NCBI RefSeq assembly: GCF_009601505.1
Contig: NZ_WITC01000036.1
Span: 280,127 to 344,126, forward strand
Direction: 5' to 3'
Length of the DNA stretch: 64,000 bases
Origin: Sinorhizobium terangae
Lineage (GTDB): Bacteria > Pseudomonadota > Alphaproteobacteria > Rhizobiales > Rhizobiaceae
The position numbers were made by a program, and so were the translations under genes. Positions 44,614-54,511 of the stretch are shown here, in pieces. How positions within the stretch are numbered: the stretch's first letter is position 1; each line of letters opens with the position of its first letter. The notes beneath the pieces were generated by a model. It had not been told where the DNA came from and searched no databases. It was given only the letters and a program-made list of their open reading frames with translations.

Positions 44614-47600
44614 ATGACTGTTGAAATCATAGGGCGTGCATGCCTTGCCCCCGGAGCGAAATCGCCTGAGGCGCTGTTTAGGATTCTTCGCCAGGGCAAA
44701 TGCACCGTATCCAGCGTTCCCTCTGACCGCTGGGATTTGGCGCGCTTCTGGCATCCCGTCATGGGTGTGCAAGGAAAGACCTATTCTTTTGCGGCCGGCG
44801 TGCTCGATCAAGTCTACGATTTCGATCCGGCTGTCTTCGGCATGTCCCAGCGGGAAGCCATGTATATGGATCCGCAGCAGCGCGTGCTGCTGCAACTCGC
44901 CTGGCGCGCGCTTGAGGATGCCAATATTTCCATTGCGTCCCTCCATGGCGAGAATGTCGGCGTCTATGTCGGCGCGTCGAGCCTCGACCACGCAAACCTG
45001 ACCGTCGAAGATCCGGCCGCCGCCGGTCCCTATTTCATGACCGGTAACACGCTGTCGATCGTCTCAAACCGCATTTCCCACATCTTCGGGTTGAGCGGGC
45101 CGAGCATGACGGTGGATACCGCCTGTTCCTCTTCGCTCGTGGCTCTCGATCAGGCGATGCGGGCGCTCAACGCCGGCGAGATCGACACCGCGATCGTCGG
45201 CGGCGTCAATATTCTTGCCCATCCCCTTCCCTTCGTCGGCTTCGCCCAAGCGCGGATGCTGTCGCCGGAAGGCCTCTGCCGGGCCTATGACAACGACGGC
45301 GCCGGATATGTACGCGCCGAAGGCGGCGTCGTCTTCATCCTGCGCCGCTCGGACCGGGCGCGCCGCGAACGCGACCGCAGCTATGCCAGGATCGTGGCGA
45401 CCGGTGTCAACTCGGCCGGTCGGACCAACGGCATTTCACTGCCCTCACGCGAAGCACAGGCCAACTTGCTGAGAGCCATTTACGAAGGCAACGGCATCGA
45501 CGCGAACCAGGTCGCTTTCGTCGAGGGCCATGGTACCGGCACGAAAGTGGGCGATCCGGCGGAAGTATGGTCCATCGGCACCGTCATTGGCGCCAAACGC
45601 AGGGCGCCGGTGCCGATCGGCTCCATCAAGTCCAATATCGGTCACACCGAGCCGGCCTCCGGTCTGTTCGGCATGATGAAGGCCGTTCTGGCGCTTGAAC
45701 ATAACTACCTGCCGGCGTCGCTGCACTTCGATACGCCGAACGAACACATCGATTTCGATGGACTGAACGTTCGCGTTACCGCCAACCCGATCGAATTGCT
45801 GAAGGGCAAGCGTGCACGGCTTGCCGGCATCAACTCCTTCGGCTTCGGCGGCGCCAACGCGCATGTGGTCATCAGCGACCCGGAGACGGCACCGGAAGAG
45901 AAAGCCGCGCCTTCGTCGGCTGGTCACGTGTTCATGGCCAGCGCCCACACGGCGTCGAGTCTTGAGAACCTGCTGAAGGAGTACAAGGCGCGCTTTGCGA
46001 GTGCCTCAAAGGAAGAGACGCGCGCGATGATCGCCGCCTCCGGCGCCAACCGCACCCATATGCGCCATCGCTTCGCGGCGCGCAGCGATCACCCCGAAGA
46101 TATCGTGCGGGCGATCGCCAGCCATCTGGACAAGCCCGGTTCCGACATCGGCGAAGTGGGCGAAGCGCCGGTGAAGGATGCAAAAGTCGCGTTCGTCTTC
46201 TCGGGCAACGGTTCTCAATGGGCCGGCATGGGCGTCGAAGCCTTCCGCGAGAACCTGCACTTCCGCCAGTCCTTCACGTCCGTCAGCGCGCTCTTCAAGT
46301 TCCATTCCGACATCCTCCTGACCGATCTTCTGATGGATCCGGAACTCGACAAGAAGCTCTCGGATACGAAGATCGCGCAGCCGCTGCTTTTTGCTGTCCA
46401 GGCTGCTCTCTCCGACTCCCTGATCGCGATGGGCATCAAGCCTGCTGCGGTCTTCGGCCACTCGGTCGGCGAGATTGCCGCTGCCTATGCGGCCGGCGCC
46501 CTGTCGCTCGTCGATGCCGTGTCGATCGTGGCCAAGCGCTCGCTGCATCAGGACCTGCTAGCGGGCCAGGGAACGATGGCCGCGGTGATGCTCGGCGAGG
46601 CAGCCGCCCGGGCATTCGCGGAGGCGCGCGGTCTCAACGAACTCTGCGTCGCAGCCGTCAACGCGCATAATTCGGTCACCATGTCCGGTCCGGCCAACGA
46701 AATTTCCGCTTTCCGCGACGCTGCCCGCAAGGCCAAGATCCCGGTCCAGATTCTCGACATCAACTACCCGTTCCACCATCCGGTCATCGACCAGGCAAAG
46801 CAGGCCTTCCTTTCCGATATTCCGGATATTGCCCCAAGGCGGACAGAGCTGACTTTTCTCTCGACCGTGACCGGGGCCGCACTCGAGGGAACTGAGCTCG
46901 ATCCGGACTATTGGTGGAAAAACGTCCGGGAACCAGTCCGCTTCCAGGCGGCTGCGGAGGCCGCACTCGAACTCGGCTGCCGGCTCTTCATCGAAATTTC
47001 CCCGCGCCCGATCCTGGCATCCTATGTCAAGGAAACGATCAAGCAGGCGGCCTTCCCGGCGGCGGTCGTTCCGACATTGCTCCGCGACGTCGGCGAGAGC
47101 GGTCACGATCCGATTTCGGCATCGATGGCGCGCGCCGTCGCGCACGGCGCGGCGGTCGACCGGCCCCGCGTCTACGGCAAGCGCAACGCTTTCGTCGAAT
47201 TGCCGGCACTGCCCTTCGAACCGGTAGAATTGCGGCCTGCGGCCACGACCGATTCCACCGACCTCTTCGGCCGCTCCGGCCGGCCTTATCGCCTGACGGG
47301 CTGGCGCAGCGATCCGAACAGCGGAAGCTGGAAAAACCACATCGATGCGCATCTCTTCCCGGACCTTGCCGAGCATGTCGTCGACGGCAAGCCGATTCTG
47401 CCGGGCAGCGGCTTCATCGAAGTGGCGGTTTCCGCCGCGCAGCAATATTACGGTAGCGACGAGGTGGAGATCACCAATCTGGAAATCGTTCGCCCGCTGG
47501 AGCTCAACGACAGCCGCATCATGGAGCTCTCGACCATCCTGTCGCCCGAGACCGGTGACATCGAGATCCGCTCGCGCGAGCGCCTCTCGGAGGACGATTG

Positions 47601-50600
47601 GACGGTGCACGCCGTCGCGCGGAGCCGCAAGCCCGTGCCCGGAAAGAACAACGCCTCCCCGTCATTCGCCAAATTGGCGAAAACGGCGAGCGTCGATCCG
47701 TCGAAAGCCTACGAGACGGCGAAGCAATTCGGTCTCGACTACGGTCCGAGCTTCCAGCTGCTTTCAAGGGCGGTCGCATACGGCGACCGGATCATCGACG
47801 TCGAGCTGAAGGCGCCGAATGGGGCGGGGCACCCGCTCGTCAGCTATTCCCTTCATCCGATCTCCGTCGACGCCACATTCCACGGGCTCGTTGCGCTCTT
47901 CGACCGCTTTACGGGCGACAAGGGCGGCGCACCTTATATTCCGGTACGCTTCGGTTCCGTGCATGTCGTCAACGCTGGACGGCCAATCGCCCGTGCCACG
48001 ATCGAGATCGAGCGCGTCAGCGCCAATTCGATCAAGGCAAGGTTCCATTTCTTCGACAAGTCGGGCGAAGCGATTGCGCATTTCGACGATTGTCGTTTCC
48101 GCCGCACTTATTTGCGAAAGCACAAGACGCTGGATGGGCTTTCCTTCCATTACGAGACCGTGCTGTCCGAGACGACGCTTCCCGGTGCCAATCCGGCCGT
48201 AGCCATGCCGTCCTTGCTGGCGACGCCCGCCGATGGCGACGACAGCGTGGACAACGCGACCTTGCTGTTCAACGCGGCGATCTACCGTGCCTGCCAGGAA
48301 ATCGGGCTGAAGCTTGCAAGGGGAGCCGCCACGATCCGCGGCGATGCCCTGCCCGGCGACTTCGCCTTCCAGTGTTTCCTGACAAGCTGCCTCTACGTAT
48401 TGGAGGACGCCGGGCTCAGCGAACATCAAAACGGGGTCTGGACTGTTGCGCGGGAGTTCAGCCTTCCGACCGTGGCCGAAATCCTCGGCGAACTCTATGG
48501 CGAGCGCCCCGATCGCGCGGTCGAAGCCGTACTCATCAACAATGCCTACGCCGAGGCCTTGAGCCGGCTCGACGCACTTCTCGCTGCTGGACCAGAAGGC
48601 GACCACACGCACGCCTCGAGCGCGGGCTTCATCAGCGACGCAACGCTCGACCACCAGGCCGTGCATTCCGTTGCGAGCCGGCAGCGCATGGAACGGGTAT
48701 TCGGCGCGACGGAACGGGCACTGGCTGCGCAAACCGCCGGTATCCCCTTGCGCATTGTCGAATTCGGAAGCGTTTCGACGGGTTTCACGCGTCGGCTCGC
48801 CGACCTGGCGGCGCGTCATGGCGCGAGCCTGATCGTCGCCGAACCGCGTGACAACTTGCAACGCAACCTTGAGCTTGCATTCGAGAACGATGCGCATGTG
48901 CGTGTTCTGAAGAAAAGCGAATTCGCGACAATCGTCCCCTTCGATCTCGCCGTCAGCGCCTCGGACAATCTCTACCAGCTGATCGAGGATGAAACCGCGC
49001 TGCGCAGTGCATTGCGCTCGATGCTGCGTGAAGGCGGCGCGCTTGCCGCGGCCGTCAGCGCACCCTCGATCTTCGGCGACTTCGCTCTTGGCCTTTCCGA
49101 CGGCTGGTTTGCCCGCAGCCAGACGGCCGAGTTCCCGATCGGCAACCTTGCAGCTGTACCGCATTGGCAGAAATGCCTTGCGGATCTCGGGCTGCGCGAC
49201 ATCGACATCGCGGACCATGAGTGCGCACACGGCAACATCATTCTGATCGAGGCCCGCGGCGCGGCCGCGACGACAGCATCCGGCGAAGCGGTGCAGGCGA
49301 ACAAGACCGTTGCCGCCTCCTACCTGGTCATCCAGGTAGACGGTGCGTCGCCCGACGCGGCGTCGATGCCCAGCGATGCCGTGCCAGTTTCGCTCGTGGG
49401 CGACATGGCTGCGGACGTTGGCACGTTGCAGACCGCACTTGGCGCGTTGGGCGAGAATCCTGTTCGTGCAGTGCTTGTTTCGCCGGCGACACGTCACGCA
49501 AGCGACACCGATTCCGCCTCGTTGCAGGCTCACGTGCTTGCGCTCAGCGCCTTCGCCGAAGCGCTAAGGCAGCGTGTCGGAGATGCTGACCTATCCGGCG
49601 ACGACCGCCCTCGGTTGGTGATCGTCGCTCCGGGCGGCGCGCCGGTTGCTTCGCGGGCAGATGGCGTCGCGTCCAGTTCCGGTGTGAATTCCGGCCTCTG
49701 GGCCTTCGCTCGTGTTCTTCAGAACGAATACGAATTCCTCGACGTCCATTCGCTCGACCTGGACGGGCATGACGACGCACGCCAGGAGGATAGCATTGCT
49801 TCGGCGCTGTCGCTGTTGACGGTGTCCGGTTCAAATCGTGAGTGGCTGCTCAACAAGGCCACTGGATTGCTCTCGGAAATCCGCGCCGTTCCCGGCCCGG
49901 CTGTCAGAACGGAAGGCAAGACAAGCGCCTTCGCGGCGGCGACCATCCGCCAGCGCGTCAGCTCGCAGGTTGCGAGCATCGCCTGGGAGGAAGCGGATGT
50001 GCCGCAGGCCGGACTGGGCGAGATCGTCGTCGCGGTCGCTGCTACCGGCCTGAACTTCCGCGACGTGATGTGGGCGATGGGCCTTCTTCCCGAGGAAGCG
50101 CTCGAGGATGGCTTTGCCGGCGCGACGATCGGCATGGAGCTTTCCGGCCATGTGGTCGCGGTCGGCAAAGGGGTCGACGACCTTGCCGTCGGCGATGCTG
50201 TCATGGCGATCGCGTCTTCGGCATTCTCGACGCATGTGGTCGTTTCCCGCGCCGGCGTTGCAAAACTGCCGCAGACCATCAGCCCCGTAGCCGCTGCCAC
50301 CGTCCCGGTCGCCTTCCTTACCGCCTATTACGCGATGGTCGAGCTCGGCCGCATCCAGGCTGGCGAGACCATCCTCATCCATGGCGCTGCCGGCGGCGTC
50401 GGCCTCGCCGCGCTCCAGGTCGCCAAGCTCAAGGGCGCCAAGGTCATAGCGACGGCTGGAACGCGCGAAAAACGGCGCTTCCTGGCAATGCTCGGTGCCG
50501 ATCACGTCTTCGATTCGCGGTCGCTCGGCTTCGTCAACGACGTGCGCGCCGTCACCGGCGGAGAGGGTGTCGATCTGGTACTGAACTCGCTGTTCGCCGA

Positions 50601-52158
50601 GGCGATGGAACAAAGCCTCGCGCTGGTGAAGCCTTTTGGCCGGTTCCTGGAACTCGGCAAGCGCGACTACTACGCGGACAGCAAGATCGGATTGCGGCCG
50701 TTCCGGCGCAATGTCAGCTATTTCGGCATCGACGCGGACCAGCTTCTGGTCAATGCGCCTGCGCTCACCAAGCGCATCTTCATGGAAATCGGTGTGCTTT
50801 TCGAGGAAGGCAAGCTGACGCCGCTGCCCTACCGCGCCTTCGATTTCGATGAAATCGGTAATGCCTTCCGCCTCATGCAGAATGCCGGCCACATCGGCAA
50901 GATCGTCGTCCTGCCGCCGGTCGCCGGCAAACACGAGATCGCCGCGAAGCCGCATAAGGGCGTCAAAGTGGATCCGGACGGTGTGCATCTCGTCGTCGGC
51001 GGCATCGGCGGCTTCGGGCTGGCGGCCGCCAACTGGCTGGTCGAGAAGGGTGCGCGCAGGATCGCGCTGTGCTCTCGCCGCGGCCAGGCGGATGCCGAAA
51101 CGAGCGCGATGCTCGCACGCTGGAACAAGGCGGGCGTGTCCGCCTCGCTCCACGCCTGCGACATCACCGATGCGACCGCGGTCGACGGCCTCCTCGCGAC
51201 GCTTCGCGCCGAGGCGCCGCTGCGTTCCATCGTCCATGCGGCGATGGTGCTGGACGACGCCCTGATCAGCAATCTCAACCGCGAGCGCAACCGGCCGGTG
51301 ATTGACACGAAGGCCAAGGGCGCAGCGGTCCTCGACCAACTGACGCGTGGCGATGAGCTCGACAATTTCATCCTGTTTTCGTCGGCCACGACGCTCGTCG
51401 GCAATCCCGGACAGGCCAACTATGTCGCGGCCAACGGCTATCTCGAAGGCCTTGCCCGCGCCCGACGCGCGGAGGGTCTCGCAGGTCTCGCCGTCGGCTT
51501 TGGTGCGATAGCCGACGCCGGTTACCTCGTGCAGAACACCGATGTGAACGATCTTCTGGCCAAGCGCATCGGCAAGACCGCCTTGAAGGCCCAGGTGGCG
51601 CTGGACATGGTCGAAAGCCACATTGCCTCCGATCCCGGCACCGTCGATGTGGCGGTCGTGATGATCTCGGAGATCGACTGGACGGCGGCACGCAACCTGC
51701 CGGTTGCCCGTAACGCGCTCTTCGAAGTGATCCTGCGCAGCGCGGATCAGCACTCGTCCGGTGCCGAGGGAACGCAGATGGACCTCGTCGCGATGATCGA
51801 GGGGAAATCGCCGCAGGAAGCGGAAGACATCCTGTTCGATCTGGTGGCGGGCGAGATCGCCGCGATCCTTCGGGTGTCGAAGGATACGGTGACCCGCGGC
51901 AAGATCCTGAAGGAAATCGGCCTGGACAGCCTGATGGCAGTGGAACTCGGCATGAGCTTCCAGCAGAACACCGGCTTCGACATGCCCTTGAGCGGCGTCG
52001 CCGACAATACGACCGTGGGCGACGTTGCGCGCAAACTCTACGAGAAGGTGAGCAAGCGGGACCAGGGCGAAGATGGCGAGGCGGCCGATGACCGGCTGGT
52101 AACCGAACTTGCACAGCGCCACGCCGGGGCGGACAGGGAAAAAGCACTGAGCCAATGA
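44614..52158 (+). CDS. rkpA: Multi-domain fatty acid / polyketide synthase for capsule lipid
   Basis: A 2514-aa type I PKS/FAS-like protein with all domains in order: KS (Cys171 in DTACSSSL, His in VEGHGTGTK and KSNIGHTEP), AT (Ser617 in GHSVGEI), DH (His921 in HVVDGKPILPGSG), a methyltransferase-like region (about 1360-1560) without a clear SAM motif, ER (nucleotide loop HGAAGGVGLAAL from about 1923), KR (about 2129, Tyr2270 in NYVAANGYL) and ACP (Ser2439 in GLDSLMAVEL). No thioesterase. In S. meliloti rkpA is required for K-antigen production and is proposed to make a lipid carrier. It starts the rkpAGHIJ operon. Confidence 0.96.
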   Translation: MTVEIIGRACLAPGAKSPEALFRILRQGKCTVSSVPSDRWDLARFWHPVMGVQGKTYSFAAGVLDQVYDFDPAVFGMSQREAMYMDPQQRVLLQLAWRALEDANISIASLHGENVGVYVGASSLDHANLTVEDPAAAGPYFMTGNTLSIVSNRISHIFGLSGPSMTVDTACSSSLVALDQAMRALNAGEIDTAIVGGVNILAHPLPFVGFAQARMLSPEGLCRAYDNDGAGYVRAEGGVVFILRRSDRARRERDRSYARIVATGVNSAGRTNGISLPSREAQANLLRAIYEGNGIDANQVAFVEGHGTGTKVGDPAEVWSIGTVIGAKRRAPVPIGSIKSNIGHTEPASGLFGMMKAVLALEHNYLPASLHFDTPNEHIDFDGLNVRVTANPIELLKGKRARLAGINSFGFGGANAHVVISDPETAPEEKAAPSSAGHVFMASAHTASSLENLLKEYKARFASASKEETRAMIAASGANRTHMRHRFAARSDHPEDIVRAIASHLDKPGSDIGEVGEAPVKDAKVAFVFSGNGSQWAGMGVEAFRENLHFRQSFTSVSALFKFHSDILLTDLLMDPELDKKLSDTKIAQPLLFAVQAALSDSLIAMGIKPAAVFGHSVGEIAAAYAAGALSLVDAVSIVAKRSLHQDLLAGQGTMAAVMLGEAAARAFAEARGLNELCVAAVNAHNSVTMSGPANEISAFRDAARKAKIPVQILDINYPFHHPVIDQAKQAFLSDIPDIAPRRTELTFLSTVTGAALEGTELDPDYWWKNVREPVRFQAAAEAALELGCRLFIEISPRPILASYVKETIKQAAFPAAVVPTLLRDVGESGHDPISASMARAVAHGAAVDRPRVYGKRNAFVELPALPFEPVELRPAATTDSTDLFGRSGRPYRLTGWRSDPNSGSWKNHIDAHLFPDLAEHVVDGKPILPGSGFIEVAVSAAQQYYGSDEVEITNLEIVRPLELNDSRIMELSTILSPETGDIEIRSRERLSEDDWTVHAVARSRKPVPGKNNASPSFAKLAKTASVDPSKAYETAKQFGLDYGPSFQLLSRAVAYGDRIIDVELKAPNGAGHPLVSYSLHPISVDATFHGLVALFDRFTGDKGGAPYIPVRFGSVHVVNAGRPIARATIEIERVSANSIKARFHFFDKSGEAIAHFDDCRFRRTYLRKHKTLDGLSFHYETVLSETTLPGANPAVAMPSLLATPADGDDSVDNATLLFNAAIYRACQEIGLKLARGAATIRGDALPGDFAFQCFLTSCLYVLEDAGLSEHQNGVWTVAREFSLPTVAEILGELYGERPDRAVEAVLINNAYAEALSRLDALLAAGPEGDHTHASSAGFISDATLDHQAVHSVASRQRMERVFGATERALAAQTAGIPLRIVEFGSVSTGFTRRLADLAARHGASLIVAEPRDNLQRNLELAFENDAHVRVLKKSEFATIVPFDLAVSASDNLYQLIEDETALRSALRSMLREGGALAAAVSAPSIFGDFALGLSDGWFARSQTAEFPIGNLAAVPHWQKCLADLGLRDIDIADHECAHGNIILIEARGAAATTASGEAVQANKTVAASYLVIQVDGASPDAASMPSDAVPVSLVGDMAADVGTLQTALGALGENPVRAVLVSPATRHASDTDSASLQAHVLALSAFAEALRQRVGDADLSGDDRPRLVIVAPGGAPVASRADGVASSSGVNSGLWAFARVLQNEYEFLDVHSLDLDGHDDARQEDSIASALSLLTVSGSNREWLLNKATGLLSEIRAVPGPAVRTEGKTSAFAAATIRQRVSSQVASIAWEEADVPQAGLGEIVVAVAATGLNFRDVMWAMGLLPEEALEDGFAGATIGMELSGHVVAVGKGVDDLAVGDAVMAIASSAFSTHVVVSRAGVAKLPQTISPVAAATVPVAFLTAYYAMVELGRIQAGETILIHGAAGGVGLAALQVAKLKGAKVIATAGTREKRRFLAMLGADHVFDSRSLGFVNDVRAVTGGEGVDLVLNSLFAEAMEQSLALVKPFGRFLELGKRDYYADSKIGLRPFRRNVSYFGIDADQLLVNAPALTKRIFMEIGVLFEEGKLTPLPYRAFDFDEIGNAFRLMQNAGHIGKIVVLPPVAGKHEIAAKPHKGVKVDPDGVHLVVGGIGGFGLAAANWLVEKGARRIALCSRRGQADAETSAMLARWNKAGVSASLHACDITDATAVDGLLATLRAEAPLRSIVHAAMVLDDALISNLNRERNRPVIDTKAKGAAVLDQLTRGDELDNFILFSSATTLVGNPGQANYVAANGYLEGLARARRAEGLAGLAVGFGAIADAGYLVQNTDVNDLLAKRIGKTALKAQVALDMVESHIASDPGTVDVAVVMISEIDWTAARNLPVARNALFEVILRSADQHSSGAEGTQMDLVAMIEGKSPQEAEDILFDLVAGEIAAILRVSKDTVTRGKILKEIGLDSLMAVELGMSFQQNTGFDMPLSGVADNTTVGDVARKLYEKVSKRDQGEDGEAADDRLVTELAQRHAGADREKALSQ

Positions 52159-53570
52159 GCAACGACGGAAACGGCCAGACCTTCTCCAAGATGAACAGTA
52201 GCCTCAAGGAGAACCTGCTGGACAGGATGAGGAACACGCACCAATCGTCCGAGCGCAACCGGATGGCGCGCTCGGAACGGGAGTTGCCGCCGCCTCCCCG
52301 TCGCCGCCAGGCGCGTTTCGAGGACCTTCCGGAATATAAACAGGTGCTCACGCAAAAATTTGCGAGCGAGCAGCTGGGTATTGCCAACCCCTTCTATCGG
52401 GCACACCAGACGGCAGCCGGCGCGACGACCGTGATCGACGGCCGTACGATGATCAACTTCGCCTCCTACGATTACCTCGGGCTGAACCGCCACGCCCACG
52501 TACTCGACAGGGCACGCGACACGATCGGGAACTTCGGGATTTCCGCCTCCGCGAGCAGGCTCGTGGCCGGCGAGCGGCCCGTGCATGTCGAGCTCGAGGA
52601 AAAGATCGCGCGCTTCTACGGCGTCGAAGCGGCGGTTTGCTTCGTCAGCGGTTATCTCACCAACGTTGCCGCCATCAGCTGCCTGATGGGCCCCAAGGAT
52701 CTCGTCATCCATGACGAGTTCATCCACAACAGCGCGCTCGCCGGCATCAAGCTTTCCGGCGCCACGCGCCGCCTCTTCAAGCACAACGACACGGCCGACC
52801 TCGAGCATGTGCTGCGCACGGTCGCCGGAGAATACCGTCACATCATGGTCATTGTCGAAGGCATCTATTCGATGGACGGCGATGTCGCGAACCTTCCCGC
52901 GCTGCTGAAGCTCAAGGCCGAATATGGCTTCTGGCTGATGGTCGACGAGGCTCATTCGCTCGGCGTTCTCGGGCTGCACGGCAAGGGTCTCGCCGAACAT
53001 TTCGGCGTCGATCCCCACGAGGTCGATATCTGGATGGGAACGCTGTCGAAAACGACGTCGAGCTGCGGCGGCTATATTGCCGGGAGCGAGGCGTTGGCGG
53101 CGGTGCTCAAGGCATCGGCCGGTGGCTTCGTCTACAGCGTCGGCCTGGCACCGGTGCTCGGCGCTTCGGCGGTCGCCAGCCTCGATATCCTCGAACGCGA
53201 GCCGGAACGCACGGCGGCGCTCAGGCGCAACGGCGGTCTGTTCCTCAAGCTCGCCAAGGAGGCCGGCCTTGATACGGGTTTGAGCGGCGGCTTCTCGGTC
53301 GTTCCCGTCATCGTCGGCGATTCGTTGCGCGCCGTGCAGCTTTCCAACGATCTGCTCGCGGCGGGAGTGAATGTGCTGCCGATCATCCATCCTGCCGTGC
53401 CGGAAGGCTTGGCGCGGCTGCGCTTCTTCATTACCAGCGACCACACCGAGGAGCAGATCCGCCGTACCGTCGCGCTGACCGCCGAGCGCCTCAAGGATTT
53501 GACCGAACGGAATTTCGGGCTTGGCGGCGTCGATATCGAACAGATGTTGAAGGCGCTGTCGGCGCGCTAG
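52155..53570 (+). CDS. rkpG: Alpha-oxoamine synthase-like PLP enzyme
   Basis: A 471-aa protein of the KBL/AONS family, which condenses an acyl-thioester with an amino acid. A 60-residue Arg-rich extension precedes the domain. It shows FASYDYLGLNRH, FVSGYLTNVAAIS, VDEAHSLGVLG, and the PLP Lys299 in TLSKTTSSCGG. Its ATG overlaps the rkpA stop (ATGA), so translation is coupled. It probably takes the RkpA product from the ACP (inference). Name by rkp-1 synteny. Confidence 0.93.
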   Translation: MSNDGNGQTFSKMNSSLKENLLDRMRNTHQSSERNRMARSERELPPPPRRRQARFEDLPEYKQVLTQKFASEQLGIANPFYRAHQTAAGATTVIDGRTMINFASYDYLGLNRHAHVLDRARDTIGNFGISASASRLVAGERPVHVELEEKIARFYGVEAAVCFVSGYLTNVAAISCLMGPKDLVIHDEFIHNSALAGIKLSGATRRLFKHNDTADLEHVLRTVAGEYRHIMVIVEGIYSMDGDVANLPALLKLKAEYGFWLMVDEAHSLGVLGLHGKGLAEHFGVDPHEVDIWMGTLSKTTSSCGGYIAGSEALAAVLKASAGGFVYSVGLAPVLGASAVASLDILEREPERTAALRRNGGLFLKLAKEAGLDTGLSGGFSVVPVIVGDSLRAVQLSNDLLAAGVNVLPIIHPAVPEGLARLRFFITSDHTEEQIRRTVALTAERLKDLTERNFGLGGVDIEQMLKALSAR

Positions 53571-53630
53571 ATCATTTCGATGTTTCATTGAAACAACGAA
53601 GCCCCATTGAGCCGCAGGCGGAACCTCAGC

Positions 53631-54434
53631 ATGACCCATGTGATCATCACCGGTGGCTCGAGTGGCATTGGCCTGGCACTTGCTTCGATCTACGCCGCGC
53701 GCGGGGCCCGGCTCTCGCTGATCGCCCGCTCGCGAGAGCTTCTGGAGCAAGCGGCCCAAAAGCTCGTCACGGAATACGGCGCCGGGAGCGGCGACATTCG
53801 CATAGAGACGGCCGACGTTGCTGAAGAGCAAGAGATCCAATCGGCGATATCCCGCTGTATCGAAACCTTCGGCCCGTGTGACATTCTCGTGACCTCGGCC
53901 GGCATCGTCGAACCGGCGCCTTTCGAGGAGCAGCAAAGCACGACCTTTCGCCGCCAGATCGAAACGAACCTCTCCGGCACGGTGCATGCCGTACGCGCCG
54001 TCTATCCGGAAATGAAGCGCCGGCGCGCCGGCCACATCATGATGGTCTCCTCGGGCGCCGGCTTGATCGGCATTTACGGCTATACCGCCTATTGCGCATC
54101 GAAATTCGCGTTGCACGGATTTGCGCAGGCGCTCAGGAGCGAGGCGCGCCGCTACAATGTCGGAGTGTCGGTGAGCTTTCCTCCGGATACCAAGACACCG
54201 CAGTTCGAGCGCGAACTTGGCCTGCGGCCGCCGGAAGCAAGCGTGGTGATGGGAGCGGTGCGGCCCTGGACCGCCGAAGCGGTCGCAAGCAAGATCGCGA
54301 AGGGCATCGACCGGCGCCGGTCCGAAGTCTATTTCGGCCTCACGCTTTTCCTGCTCGGTCGCTTCGGGCCGGCGGTCAGACCGCTCCTCGACTGGTGGTT
54401 CGACAGGGCTATTGCCCGTAACAGTGGACGGTGA
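53631..54434 (+). CDS. rkpH: Short-chain dehydrogenase/reductase
   Basis: 267 aa from the ATG at 53631 (a GGCGGA upstream; a TTG at 53607 would extend it). Classical SDR: TGGSSGIGLALA for the cofactor, the TSAGIV region, catalytic Ser in MMVSSGAG and YTAYCASKFALHGF with Tyr-x3-Lys. It resembles 3-ketodihydrosphingosine reductases, which fits reduction of the oxoamine made by RkpG. Name by rkp-1 synteny. Confidence 0.92.
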   Translation: MTHVIITGGSSGIGLALASIYAARGARLSLIARSRELLEQAAQKLVTEYGAGSGDIRIETADVAEEQEIQSAISRCIETFGPCDILVTSAGIVEPAPFEEQQSTTFRRQIETNLSGTVHAVRAVYPEMKRRRAGHIMMVSSGAGLIGIYGYTAYCASKFALHGFAQALRSEARRYNVGVSVSFPPDTKTPQFERELGLRPPEASVVMGAVRPWTAEAVASKIAKGIDRRRSEVYFGLTLFLLGRFGPAVRPLLDWWFDRAIARNSGR

Positions 54435-54511
54435 CCGCCACGGGGCACAGCCGCGCTTGTGCCGGCCTACATTAGCATTTAAGTGTCGAACGACGGCCTG
54501 CTGCCGAGGCG

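Noticed and set aside
49831-52155. Long open frame antisense to rkpA
   Set aside because: It mirrors the codon bias of the GC-rich rkpA gene on the other strand, has no ribosome binding site and an Arg/Gly/His-rich product.
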